DNA from: Acanthopleura granulata
Taxonomy: Eukaryota; Mollusca; Polyplacophora; Chitonida; Chitonidae
Direction of reading: 5' to 3'
Length of the DNA stretch: 64,000 bases
Assembly (NCBI GenBank): GCA_016165875.1
Contig: JABBOT010000080.1
Location: forward strand, 33,425,364-33,489,363
Position 1 is the stretch's first letter. Every line of letters begins with the position of its first letter. The notes under the pieces are model-generated. The model searched no databases. It saw only the letters and a list, made by a program, of their open reading frames with translations, and had not been told where the DNA came from. Below are positions 48,330-60,449 of the stretch, piece by piece. Made by a program: the position numbers and the translations under genes.

Positions 48330-50147
48330 TTAGAGGTTGGTCGTGCTGCCTTTCAGCTAGCAGGTCAGGGTGATCATTTTCGCATTCTTTTCATCCCAGT
48401 AGAGTTTAACATGTTGTGTGGGGCCTTGTTAAGAATGGTTTACACGTTTTTATATTTATGCATACACATGCATAGTACAGTAGACACCACCCAGAAAGCA
48501 GTAAAAATGAATATGGGCAGCCCATAGTAGAAAATACACCTAAAAATAGGACGACGTATATTCATCCTTCCCGACCTGGAAACATTAATTGTGGAGTGTA
48601 ACCAACTGCCTGTGTTCATGTAATACTTTTCTTGCAGCAGTTACAATAATGTGGCCCTTTTTTATGTATTCTATGCGACTGCATAGCAGTACATTATATA
48701 TTCATAACAATTTCCCAACTCTAAGACTGGATTTTGTTGACCAGAATAAAACCAAATAGTTCTAAAGATAATGCACAGATTTAACATTTCTGGTGTCCAG
48801 TTGTGCTAGATGTTTTTTTTTTTTAAATATTATAGCGAGGAGATGTGTAGTAACAATTCAGTAAAATTAATTTAACATTCAAAAATGTAATTTTTCTCCC
48901 CTGCATGCTTGAATATTTTGTTGTTTTTGTGAGGCTCATTCAGGCTACAGTGCCAAACCTGTCAGTTTATGAGAGGTAAATGATTCAGAGGACAAATCTT
49001 CATTAGTTTTTATAAATAAAAAAAAAATATTTAAGTAACTTAACGTCCCTTTCCCGCTAATAATGCAGTGTGAGAGGTTTGGTCACTTTCATTTTGTGTT
49101 TGTGCTACTTCTGGTCTTCATGGACCCCACGCTAGCCAAGTAATCACATGGCCCCTCCACTATGCTACAACACCATGGGAAGGTCCCATTGAACACTAAT
49201 GGCGCTAACTCTGCCACCCACCGTCAAGCTTTCACTTGCCCAATTCAGCTGTGCTTCTGTGTTGCATTTGTCTCCTCATGTTGGACCCTTTGCATCCGCT
49301 AGAATTTCTGACCCCTGACGCCAACTGTTAAGTCATAATAAAACTCTAATAAATTTTATCTCTCTGAACGAAAATTGGACACTGTGTAATGTATGAAATT
49401 TCGGAGTCGAAGTTACCTGGACTTCAACATTTTGTAGGGCATGCGAAGAGAGAAGTTATAAAGCTTCTTGGCCCATTTCTTAGGGAAGACATGTATGCTG
49501 TTTAAAATGTTAAAGAGTTAGACTGTGTAAATTAGGGTACATATGAGTTAATTATATACAGGCTTTGTTAGAAAAAAAAATGTTGTTCTTAACTTTCTTT
49601 CATGGAACCAATGTTTTGTTTCTTTTTTGTCATGTCGGTTCCCATAAAAGTGAAACACAGAGCCGAAGAATTGTTGTCACTTAGGCCCGTATGGGTGAAA
49701 TCCCCAGCCTGCAGGCAACAATTCAAATGTTTATCACTAATTAGCAGGCCCTATTTGCTTTCTTCATGAAGCGCTTCTCAAACCTCCTATCTTTCACAAC
49801 AAACAGATGATGGATGAAAGCGTAATATTATGATAGATAATAGTGTCTTTATCATAAATAATGGCCAGGCAACAGAATTATCTACATGTTGAAAAAATGA
49901 GCATTCATCATAGAAAATATTTCATTGCCGACAGGTTCTAGTTAAATAATGGTGGTAGTTGATTTTTGGTAATGTTCTTATATCTACCTTTGTTTCTTCT
50001 GTTCATATCAGTTTAGATGTGTTGTTAATAGCCTAATTCCCTAAAATGTCAAATGTTAACTATTACTTACTGTTTTATTGTACACTTGTACAGATTGTCT
50101 CCCCTGTATCTCTAATGCTTCTTGTGCGCAATAGATAACGCATGTAT

Positions 50148-50170
50148 CACGTGACTGGGCCTATATAAGG
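50148..50170 (+). promoter_or_regulatory. Candidate alternative promoter of PEPCK-B
   Basis: A CACGTG E-box at 50148-50153 sits just before CTATATAAGG at 50161-50170, within the first intron and 1.25 kb upstream of the coding start. Initiation would fall near 50192-50197. Possible donors downstream (for example CTGGCAG|GTAATG at about 50354) do not keep an upstream ATG in frame with exon 2, so such an exon would be non-coding. Confidence 0.4.
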
Positions 50171-51417
50171 CCTGTATACGCCATTGGCAGGCAGTTCTTG
50201 CAGAGTTCGCGTGAAGAACTCACTCCCTCTTCCTGCACAAGGAAAGGAAGGCAAATTCCAGGATAAAGCCTGGCAGTTACGGCTTATAGCCTGCAGAAGA
50301 CTTCTCGAGATGACACTAATGAAACTGCATGGTATCTATATAGGCTGCTGGCAGGTAATGCCAGCTGTGCATACGCCGGGTGTCGTCTTTCTGCGAGTAC
50401 CAATGGTACATGCATCGAGAACCTTCCTGGCGCATGCGTTATCATCTTTGTTTTAGTCGTAATAAGCATGTTAGAACTGTATTTTGTGTGTTGGTCTCCC
50501 TCCTCAAATTGTCAGAGCCCACTGCATGTATCAAGCCTGCCCTACGTGATGATGACAGAAACGATTTGAAACAGGAAACGCTGTAAAATTTGTATGAATG
50601 AGTAGAATATATCGTCTCAGTATGCCAAAAATCAAAACAAGACCCAGTACTGTATAGTTTGGTGTATACATACGCATGTAAGTCCCTGACTAATAAATCT
50701 GACAAGACAAATGTGATTGAGTACATGTACACGTAGCCTTTTGGACTGGAAATGATTGTCACAAAAATTGTTACCTTTTAAATACCATGAAGGGAGTTTC
50801 CAAGTCAACAACAGAGAGAAAAACTAACCTGTTCTTCACTAGGAACATGAAGCAAAGTTAGAAGAAGGCTGCCAACAAGGGTAGCAGAAGTCATGGTTTG
50901 AGTTGAAAGCCCTGGGCAGTTTCCCAACTTTCAAAAGTTTATTTTTGCTTTCTTACAATTGCTGAAGGATATTATGATGATTTTGGTCCAATTTGCGTGC
51001 ACAGATTGAAATTCATTGCACAGCTTGGTCTGCCAGTCTGTTAAATTTTGGTGGCCATCAGGATCTGGAAATTAAAAAAAAAAAATTCTTTTCACTTTTG
51101 ACAGATACATGTAGGACAGAAATGCAGAGTACTATCCCTTCATCAGTGGTACATTTACATGTGGCTGTGACCAAGATGTACCTTCGAATTTTCTGCGCGT
51201 GTTTTTTCTCATCAGTCTGCGTTCAGCCCAGTAGACAGCATAAGATGCGTTACGTGTATGAAAAAGGACTTTATTACTGATGCTTAACTTTTGTTTGGCT
51301 CCTGTGGTAACAATGTATGAAGGACTGTTTCTTCCATGTATGTTGTTAAGGATCCTCTTTTAGCCATTTTTAGAAGGCTAATGGCTCATTAACGAGTTTA
51401 CTCCTTATATTTGTAGG

Positions 51418-54400
51418 ATGGAGGTTGATGAAGATCAAGACTTCTTTGAGATCCATGAGGTGCGGATCAAACATTTGGGATCGGTGCCCATCGCCAAGGG
51501 AGACTTTCAGCGCTTACCCATCAAAGTGCAGCGATTCATTGCTCAGTCTGTAAGTGAACAAGATGTACAGTCCACTCTTACTCCAAACTATAAGTAATGT
51601 GAGTAATGAATTTAAAAGCTTCTCTTCCTGTGGTTTTACCGCTGTGCTAAGGTTAAAGGTCGTCATCTAGTACATCAGCTGTATCTTGGTTCCAGATGAT
51701 ACTGGAGTTGCCCAGTTCACACTTGCAGTTTTGTAGTTTCAGAGGACACTGGATTCACAGGTCTGTTCAGCACCTGTTTTTGACTTTCAGATGACACTGA
51801 AGTTCATACCTGTGTTTTTGGTTTCAGGTAAAGTTGTGTCAACCACGTGGTATTTACATCTGTGACGGGTCTCATGAGGAGGCAGAAGAAGTCATCCATA
51901 AGTTGCTGGAGAGAGGAACTCTGAGTCGGCTGACCAAGTACAATAACTGGTCAGTTGTGCACAGAAAAGATAAGGGTTCAGTATCAACTGTTTTTAAATA
52001 AAATGATTTTGTAAAGTTAAATTCTTACAGATTATTTGATCGTCGGATTTGTGAGATGATATTTTTAAAATTAGTCACAGTGATCAGGTGGGTGCCGCAG
52101 ATGGAGGAAGACAAACTGGGTAAGACAATGAGATTTGGTGACTTTAGGGGGATTTTAGCCAGTAATCAGCAAGATAAGGCTGCAGTATTTCCAAAGTGTC
52201 ATAAAGCCATTAACATTCTTTCACTGAACCAATGACATTTTGGGTTGTTGTTCAGTCCAGTGTCATAGAGTAAGAAATTTTAGTATGTTGATGGGTGACT
52301 TAGCCCTGTTACCCTGATGATTTGTGCTGCTTCTGTACAACGCTTTGATTCTGTCTACGAGTTGGCAAAAGTTTACGTAGCAAAACCCAGGTGTACATTG
52401 CCACCTGGTTTCCTAACTTGGCAAATACAAAATGTAAGATGGTGAAGGCCTGTTGCTACGTACGCATGCTCTAGCTTACAAATGGGTGATGGCTTCTCAA
52501 GTTGAATTTTACCTTGAGTGGCTTACAGTGTGTTAGAAAAATACAAATATCTAGGCGAGAGTTGATGTTTTGCCACTATAGCCAGCACATTGTGATGGCA
52601 AACGGTCACGATGATATTAATTCATCTTTGAGCTGAACAGTTCTGGTGTATTTAACATTTTGTTCCGTGACACCGGGCTGTGGAAGGCAGTGGAGTCGTC
52701 CATTCAGATCTAAATGGCTGGCCTTATAGCCATGAAGACAACACCAGCATATCATGTCTTCATGGCCTTAAATTTTAAAGTTAGTTTAGTCAGTAATATA
52801 AAATTAGATACTTGTCAGTCAAATTTTTTTATTCATTCTTAGTTTTTAAACATAAAAGAAAACAGTAGCATTTCAAAAACCAGTATGTTTTATGCACTGT
52901 CCACAAAGCAGAATTGAGATAATGTTTCGAGCCATTCACTCAGTTTGTTGTTTCTAATGAAGGCTTGCATATGACCTTTCTTTCCCTTAGTTACATTTGC
53001 CGCACAGATCCTGCAGATGTGGCCAGAGTGGAATCCAAAACCTGGATCAGCACCAAAAACAAGTATGACACAGTTCCTCATGTCAAGGAAGGGGTGAAGG
53101 GAATCATGGGCCAGTGGATGGCCCCTGAAGATATGGCCAAGGAAATGGACAAGAGGTTTCCCAACTGTATGGCAGGTGAGACTTGCCTCAGCAGAACTTG
53201 TTTTCCAACAATTCAATCAAGGTTGTTGCCATTGTTGTTGACAAGGGTCAAATGGTTCTCCTTGGTCTCTAGAGGCTGGAGATCAGTATGATTTGTTGCC
53301 TTTTTCAATGTCTGGTGTTACATTGTATCTGATGGATAATCTGGTGCCGGATTTGTGAAAATCAGGGGGAGATCATCTTTCCAGAATCCTCTGAGGTGGA
53401 GCTAGTGGGAAGTGTAGGACCTAGAGTGACTGGGATGTGAAGTTGATTGTAATGCAGTGACTACAGTGTTTCAGTGTTTACTGCAATGTTGTACTTCCTT
53501 AATGATGTGATGACATTATGATGGCCTGAAAACACAAGGTGCCTTGCCCTGCTGCCAGATGTTTGTCGGGTTTCCATTAAAATACCACACACAATGCTTC
53601 AGAGTGATGGTGTCAAAGATATGTTGCATGCTTTTTTCCATTCAAGAGCGTAAATATACTGGGATGAAGCATTTTTACCATACCAAGATCATGTCATCGT
53701 TAAACCTGACTTTATTCTCGCCATAGTTTTCAAATGTAAAGGATGTGATTATTTCATGATTTGTGGGGAGTGAAATGAAATGTGAAATGCAAGTACTTCA
53801 TACAGCCCTTGTAATGTGTTGAATGAAATAATCACTTATAAATGGCTCTTTCTTTCAGGAAAGTTTTTAGGGCTAGGTTTTCCCATAAGCTCTGCCTATC
53901 TTCTCCATCTATTTTCTACATTGTAATGAATTGAAAGGTGTTTGAGCAGAGCAATAAAATGAAAAAAAATTCAAAAAGTGTATCCCGCTTTACAGCTTGA
54001 TTAATGTCAGTTTTTTTGTCTGACCAGGACGTATGATGTACGTTATCCCATTCAGCATGGGCCCCATAGGCTCTCCACTCAGTAAAATAGGCGTCCAGCT
54101 GACCGACTCAAATTACGTGCTGCTTTGCATGAGAATCATGACCCGTGTTTCACATGATGTGTGGGAGGCCCTCGGGAACGGCGAGTTTGTCCAGTGTCTT
54201 CACTCCATGGGATGCCCAAGACCTCACCAGTGTAGGTGGTTCACATCCAATAGGGAAAAAAAAAACACTTCTGTGCTGACTTCTATAATGGTGCAGGAAA
54301 CGCACAGTTGCAATTATTGTGGATTTGACCAGATTAATAATATTCATTTAATACACACAGCAAATATTCAGTATGTCTCCACATCTGCTTTGGTTTTATG

Positions 54401-57400
54401 TGAACACTTTGGTATTCTCCATGGCATATATATTTCGGAAGTGCTTTTAGCTGGAAAAGTCCATGAAATTTAATAGTTTTTGACATCTTTATTCCTTTTT
54501 TTTTTTCTAAATTATTGATGCAAGAAAATTAAACTAAATTATTGATGCAGGGAAATTAAACTGTGATTCAAGCCTGCTTACTGAAATTTGTTTTCTTTTT
54601 TTCTCTTAAAAGTCAAAGTAGTAAACCATTGGCCTTGTAATCCTGAGAAGATTTTAATTGCCCATTTTCCTGAGGAACGAAAGGTCGCTTCCTATGGAAG
54701 TGGGTATGGTGGGAATTCCCTGCTTGGCAAAAAGTGCTTCGCCCTACGAATTGCCAGTGCAATTGCCAGAGATGAAGGCTGGATGGCTGAACATATGTTG
54801 GTAAGTACAAGGTGGTGTCCGACATCCAGGGAAGTGCAAAAGGCCTGTCTATCACAGAAAACAAAATGGTGTCCTATACCTGGAGTAGTGGAGTTCCCTT
54901 GTGCATCAAGAGGACATTGTTTTGCAGGTGAAATGTTTTGGGGTTTGGCTTAAAATACCAACTAAATAAATATATAGTCTTTAGGTTGTCAGCCTGCATA
55001 CAACGCATGTGGCAATCTGTATGTATCTCTTAATGCCACACCAATAAATGTCTGTCTTCTTACTTTGTATTACTTATGTTCATATTGTAAGTAGTCAAGA
55101 AAAAGTGAATGAAAGTGTGCTTTGGGCTGTTACAGATAATGGGCATCACAAACAAAAAAGGGGAGGAAAAGTTTGTTGCGGCTGCATTTCCCAGTGCCTG
55201 TGGGAAGACCAACCTGGCCATGATCCAGGCTACCCTACCAGAGTATAAAGTCCGCTGTGTGGGTAAGTCTGATCGCACCTGGCCATGATCCAGGTTACCC
55301 TACCAGAGTATGGGATGTAATGCGTGGGTAAGTCTGATTACACCTGTCCATGATCCAGACTACCATATGAGAGTATAAGATTGCACCTGGTCGTGATCCA
55401 GGCTACCCTACCAGAGTATAAAGTCCGCTGTGTGGGTAAGTCTGATTGCACCTGGTCGTGATCCAGGCTACCCTACCAGAGTATAAGGTCCACTGTGTGG
55501 GTAAGTCTGATTGCACCTGGCCATGATCCAGGCTACCCTTCCAGAGTATAAAGTCCGCTGTGTGGGTAAGTCTGATTGCACCTGGTCGTGATCCAGGCCA
55601 CCCTACCAGAGTATAAAGTCCGCTGTGTGGGTAAGTCTGATTGCACCTGGCCATGATCCAGGTTACCCAACCAGAGTATGGGGTGTAATGCGTGGGTAAG
55701 TCTGATTACACCTGTCCATGATCCAGACTACCATATCAGAGTGTCAGGTTTGATGCGTGGGAAAGTCTGATTGCACCTGGTCGTGATCCAGGCCACCCTA
55801 CCAGAGTATAAAGTCCGCTGTGTGGGTAAGTCTGATCGCACCTGGTCGTGATCCAGGCCACCCTACCAGAGTATAAAGTCCGCTGTGTGGGTAAGTCTGA
55901 TCGCACCTGGCCATGATCCAGGCTACCCTACCAGAGTATAAAGTCCGCTGTGTGGGTAAGTCTGATTGCACCTGGTCGTGATCCAGGCCACCCTACCAGA
56001 GTATAAAGTCCGCTGTGTGGGTAAGTCTGATTGCACCTGGTCGTGATCCAGGCCACCCTACCAGAGTATAAAGTCCGCTGTGTGGGTAAGTCTGATCGCA
56101 CCTGGTCGTGATCCAGGCCACCCTACCAGAGTATAAAGTCCGCTGTGTGGGTAAGTCTGATCGCACCTGGTCGTGATCCAGGCCACCCTCCCAGAGTATA
56201 AAGTCCGCTGTGTGGGTAAGTCTGATCGCACCTGGCCATGATCCAGGCTACCCTGCCAGAGTATCAGTTCTGCTGTGTGGGTAAGTCTGATTGCACCTGG
56301 CCATGATCCAGGCTACTCTGCCAGAGTATCAGGTCCACTGTGTAGATAAGTCTGATCACACCTGGCAGCTTGATGTCCTTGCTTGTGGTATTATGTCAAA
56401 AAGAGTTGTAGGCATCACTTTCCCCAACCTTGTTTCCTCCACCCGTAAGCCTGACTTCTGTCACATATGTTTATATTTAATGCGTCATAGAAATTAATCA
56501 GTAAATAAATATCTGTGGAGTGCTTACCTGCTGTGCACAGTGATTAAATGTGACCTATTTTGGTGTCAGATCTGGTGGTTTCTGTATATTGTTCCAGTTG
56601 TGTCGCCTAGTAAATAAGCTGTTATTTGGATCAGCTAACTGCAAGGAGACATCATCATTATATGAGCTAAATATTGGTTAAAGTGATGCTACAATGAACA
56701 GTACATGTATATAAGTATTAAATAAGCAAGTGGCTATAGACTTTCTCTATAAGTTTCAGTGTGCTTAATGGTTATATGTCCTATGCAATCATGTAACTTT
56801 ATCTGCTCTGTTCTGTTCATGTCCTGTCATGACATAGCTCTCTTGGAAGGGTTAGACTTCTTTGAGCTTCCTTGTACACCATTGGCTGTCTCCCTTTTGC
56901 TGTCGGTCACAAATTGTGTTCCCCATAATCCATGTAGTTTACCATGTCGGCCAAATTTACACAGTTCCTGATTTATTGATGTGTAGGTGATGACATTGCC
57001 TGGATGAAGTTTGATGAGAATGGCGTTCTCCATGGCATCAACCCAGAGGCTGGTTTCTTTGGCGTTGCCCCAGGCACCAACTACAAGACAAACCCCAATG
57101 CCATGAAGACATTCCAGAGCAACTCCATCTTTACCAATGTGGCCGAGACAGCTGATGGTGGATTCTTTTGGGAAGGGATGGAGGATGAAGTGGACAAGGT
57201 AAGTCAAATGAGATGGTTGCACATATGGTACATATATTAATAAAAAGACTGTTGATTTTGCCTTCTTTGAGAAAAATCTAAGAAATGAAAAGATATGGTT
57301 TTTACACATTATTTGAGATACTTCATTGAGGTATATATACATTTGGTCTTGTGTTGTCTTTTCTTCTAAATGACTAAAGTCTGCTTATTGTGGTGTCATA

Positions 57401-60400
57401 TCACGAGTTTGCATAAGGAAGTCCTCGTGCTGAAATTCTTTTCTGGAACAAGGCCTGTATTTCAATCTTCAGTCTACTGCAGTAGTTTCCTTCATTTCTC
57501 CTTCCCTTCTACAGCATATTAGTATCACAACATGGCTTGGTGAGAAGTGGAGGATTGGTGACCCAGGATTGGCAGCCCACCCCAACTCCAGATTCTGTGC
57601 TCCAGCTAGTCAGTGCCCCATAATTCACCCCAAGTGGGAGGACCCTAAAGGGGTACCCATCAGTGCCATCATCTTTGGTGGTCGTCGACCTGCAGGTGGG
57701 CAGAATCCATGATGTGCTGCATTTATATATTCGAGCGGTGCTAATTCAGGGCTTGCAACACTGTAAAACAAAAAAACGCTTTGTTAGGTTTTAAGATACT
57801 TAATGTACCATTTTAATCTCCAGTGTGATATTTATTTCTGTCTGTCTATAGACTGATCCACAATGGACATATAATCACAAACTAATTTTGTTAGGCCTAT
57901 CACAAGCCTCGTGTTTCAGCACCACTTATCATCATGCTGTCCAGTCCAAGAATGGCTACACTATCTTGATTGATGCACAGGATTGTATTTAAATTGAAGT
58001 CCACAACCTAATGGGTGACCGTTCTAAACGCGTCCATGTTTACATTTAGCTTGTGATCAAGATGCCAGCCCTGTTGTATTTCTTTTGTGCAATTTTTCAC
58101 AACCCTGCTCATGAAATGAAACAAATAATGCCTCCCGTGCGGAATGATCAGCAAATCAGTCGTTGTAAGTATTGTGGTTACTGGTTCCCCAGAAGCAACA
58201 TTTCACTTCGATTAAATGCTATGCCTTCAACAGCAGTATTAAGGAATGTTTGACAGGCGAAGTTATAAACATGGCTGAACTGTTTTTTTTTTTTTTTTAT
58301 GGTTTCCTACAGGCCATAAATAGTTTATGGGCGTGGCCTTCGATTGGTCATTTATGTTGATGTGTTCAGATGAAAGTGTTCATATGTTCATTGCGACCCT
58401 GCCTATGTACTACCACCAGTGGCCTGTAACGTGACTAGGTTCTTTTGGTAAGCATTCAGAAGTGTTTCCTGTCCTTCTGTGTGTCTTTGAACTGCACCTT
58501 GTAACTCACCTGATGTTTATTTCTTCAGGTGTGCCACTGGTTATAGAAGCTAACAGCTGGGAGCATGGAGTGATGCTGGGGGCCTGTGTCAAGTCTGAGG
58601 CAACAGCTGCGGCAGAGTTCAAAGGTCAGCAAGCTTAAAATCCTAAACAGTACAACACCATGGATTTGTCATGCATATTCAATAAGACAGTCAGTGGATT
58701 CATGTCAGTCACCTCTCCTCTGATTAGTAGAGACTAAAGATGGTGTCTCTTCCCACTTCCTCAGCCCAGCATACCATCAGTTTGGAGACTATAAAAGTTA
58801 AAACAAAAACCCCTGTAGATATTGACAGTTGGAAAGTTTTGGAGGGATTGAATCCAGGACCCATTTCCACATAGCTATTTTTGGTGTAAGTTATAAAAGT
58901 TTATTATTCTGTTTTCTTTATGGTCCAAAAGATTGTTGTACTAGATTTTAATTGCAAGATTTATTGGGTGTTCATTGTTTACGCCATGCAGCTGCAAAAT
59001 AAGGGGAAATAATGAATCAACCATACAGCAAGATACCCCTTCTGTGTATTGAGACATCAATGTGATGTATTATTACTGTTTATCTTGGCAGGGAAGAAGA
59101 TCATGCATGATCCTATGGCCATGAGACCCTTCATGGGCTATAACTTTGGCAAGTACCTGGATCACTGGCTGGGTCTGAATAGACCTCCTCATAAGGTAAT
59201 CCAATAGTTCTTGATCAAGTGATGACAGCTCCTCTGTTCAAACCTGGCTCCTCTTATATAAGAACTGTTTCCGTTTCCTGATTGCTGTCCTTTTCTCGTG
59301 TACCCGAATTTACCAGCATGTATCTGTTATACTCCGGATTTGTTCAGACCTTGAAAATCTTGGAAATTAAATTGCTTTTTCAGGCCTTGAAAAACCCAGA
59401 AAATCATGGAGTTTTATATAATGTGTTGTGGAAATGCTAGGAAATTAAGAACCGCCTTGGTGCAAATGTATGTATGTTGAATTTGAAGCGTGTGAACCAT
59501 ATGTAGTGCTTATAAATCAGTCAAAGGACAAAAATGACAGGTGTTATGGAAATGCCAAAGGTTTATGTCTTGCTTTACTCAGGTGCCAAAGATATTCCAT
59601 GTGAACTGGTTCCGTCTGGATGAAGAAGGGCAGTTCCTGTGGCCTGGATTTGGTGAGAACATACGGGTGTTGGACTGGATCTTGAGGCGTTGTGACGGAG
59701 AGGACATTGCTCTCCCCTCACCCATCGGCCTTCTGCCTAAGAAGGGTAAGTACTACATGTAGCTGTCCGGATTCTCCTAGCAGTTTCTGCAGTCTACAGT
59801 ATTCTGCTAGCAAAAATCCTGGTCAGTAATGTGTATATAAGTCTACTACAGTTTGTGCTATCCATGGTGTGTTGTGCCAGATCTGTGGTGGTTTCTGCAG
59901 TAAGTAAAGCATTGTGTGGTGAGAAATACCTGTAGATTAGAAACATTACTAATAGGCATCTATTTAGCTTTATGAACAACCAAAGCATCAGATATATTGT
60001 TGCCTCTGCAAAATGTACTGTGCATTAATGCATTCTGTAATTCATGCACCGCAGCCATTGAGTAGTTGCGATCTGTAATTGTTGTGATACTCCCATGAAT
60101 ATTTTTTTTGACTGCATTTGTGTGATACTGATGTCTTTAGTTGATATGTTCACACTAATCTAGATATTTAACAATTGAACTGTTGTGTTGCCTGTTGTTG
60201 GCAATTTAAGTTTGCCAACTGCTGAAATGCAGATTTTACCCTCTTCTTACCCAACTTTCAGGTTCAATGAAGCTGGATGGGTTAGAGAAGCCAGTGGACT
60301 GGGACACCCTCTTCAGTGTGCCCAAAGATTACTGGCTGGATGATACCCATGAGAGCAAGGCATTCTTCCGTGACCAGGTTGGCTGCGACCTTCCCAAGGT

Positions 60401-60449
60401 CATTGCAGAGGAATTGAGCAAACAGGAAGAGAGGATCAAGAACATGTAA
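51418..60449 (+). CDS. PEPCK: Phosphoenolpyruvate carboxykinase (GTP), PEPCK-B, probable cytosolic form
   Basis: Coding exons: 51418-51549, 51828-51949, 52991-53175, 54028-54231, 54613-54800, 55136-55262, 56987-57198, 57515-57695, 58529-58624, 59092-59195, 59583-59745 and 60262-60449; phases agree throughout and give 633 aa. The N-terminus '[16 protein letters not shown]' is acidic, so no mitochondrial presequence is seen. Motifs: 'ICDGS', '[14 protein letters not shown]', '[15 protein letters not shown]', P-loop 'FPSACGKTN' at 295-303 (Cys299), 'GDDIAWM' at 320-326, '[14 protein letters not shown]', 'GGRRPAGVPL' and '[20 protein letters not shown]'. It differs from PEPCK-A at many positions (for example 'CYICRTDP' against 'CWLARTDP'), so the pair is not a recent duplicate. 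Intron positions match PEPCK-A in the 5' half but not after the P-loop. The intron after 55262 holds an array of copied exon ends. Confidence 0.94.
54924..54976 (+). repeat. SINE tail remnant
   Basis: 'CAGGTGAAATGTTTTGGGGT' then 'GCTTAAAATACCAACTAAAT' and AAATATA: the 3' end of the SINE family without body. In a PEPCK-B intron. Confidence 0.5.
55263..56368 (+). repeat. 65-bp tandem array of a copied exon end plus 5' splice site, ~16.7 units
   Basis: Each unit is 14 bp of intron start (GTAAGTCTGATCGC or variants) followed by 51 bp matching the last 51 bp of the upstream coding exon (55212-55262, residues N303-G320 of PEPCK-B). GTAAGT recurs at 55263 (the genuine donor), 55328, 55436, 55501, 55566, 55631, 55696, 55826, 55891, 55956, 56021, 56086, 56151, 56216 and 56281. 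At 55761 and 56346 it is mutated (GAAAGT, ATAAGT). One unit is fused to a partial copy (108 bp from 55328 to 55436). Most units differ by only a few bases. The period is not a multiple of three and reading on from the exon meets a stop in the first unit. Confidence 0.95.

Larger units (their letters stand above)
45762..51416 (+). other. First intron of PEPCK-B
   Basis: GTGAGT donor and TTGTAG acceptor, 5.65 kb. No coding exon is recognisable. It holds a fold-back repeat cluster at 46374-47207, a 10-bp-arm palindrome at 48305-48329 and a second promoter-like site at 50148-50170. A G/T-rich stretch at 45080-45200, upstream of the promoter, shows recurring 'GTGTGAT/GCACAC' phrases. Confidence 0.65.

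Noticed and set aside
50184..50456. ORF of 90 codons after the second TATA box of PEPCK-B
   Set aside because: It cannot be spliced in frame to the PEPCK-B exon at 51417, and it resembles no known protein; probably part of a non-coding leader at most.
55403..55654. Minus-strand ORF with a repeated Thr/Tyr/Trp peptide
   Set aside because: It is the antisense reading of the 65-bp array.
55263..56368. Regular repeats with similar spacing, CRISPR-like at first sight
   Set aside because: Units are contiguous without unique spacers and derive from the adjacent PEPCK exon; the context is an animal intron.
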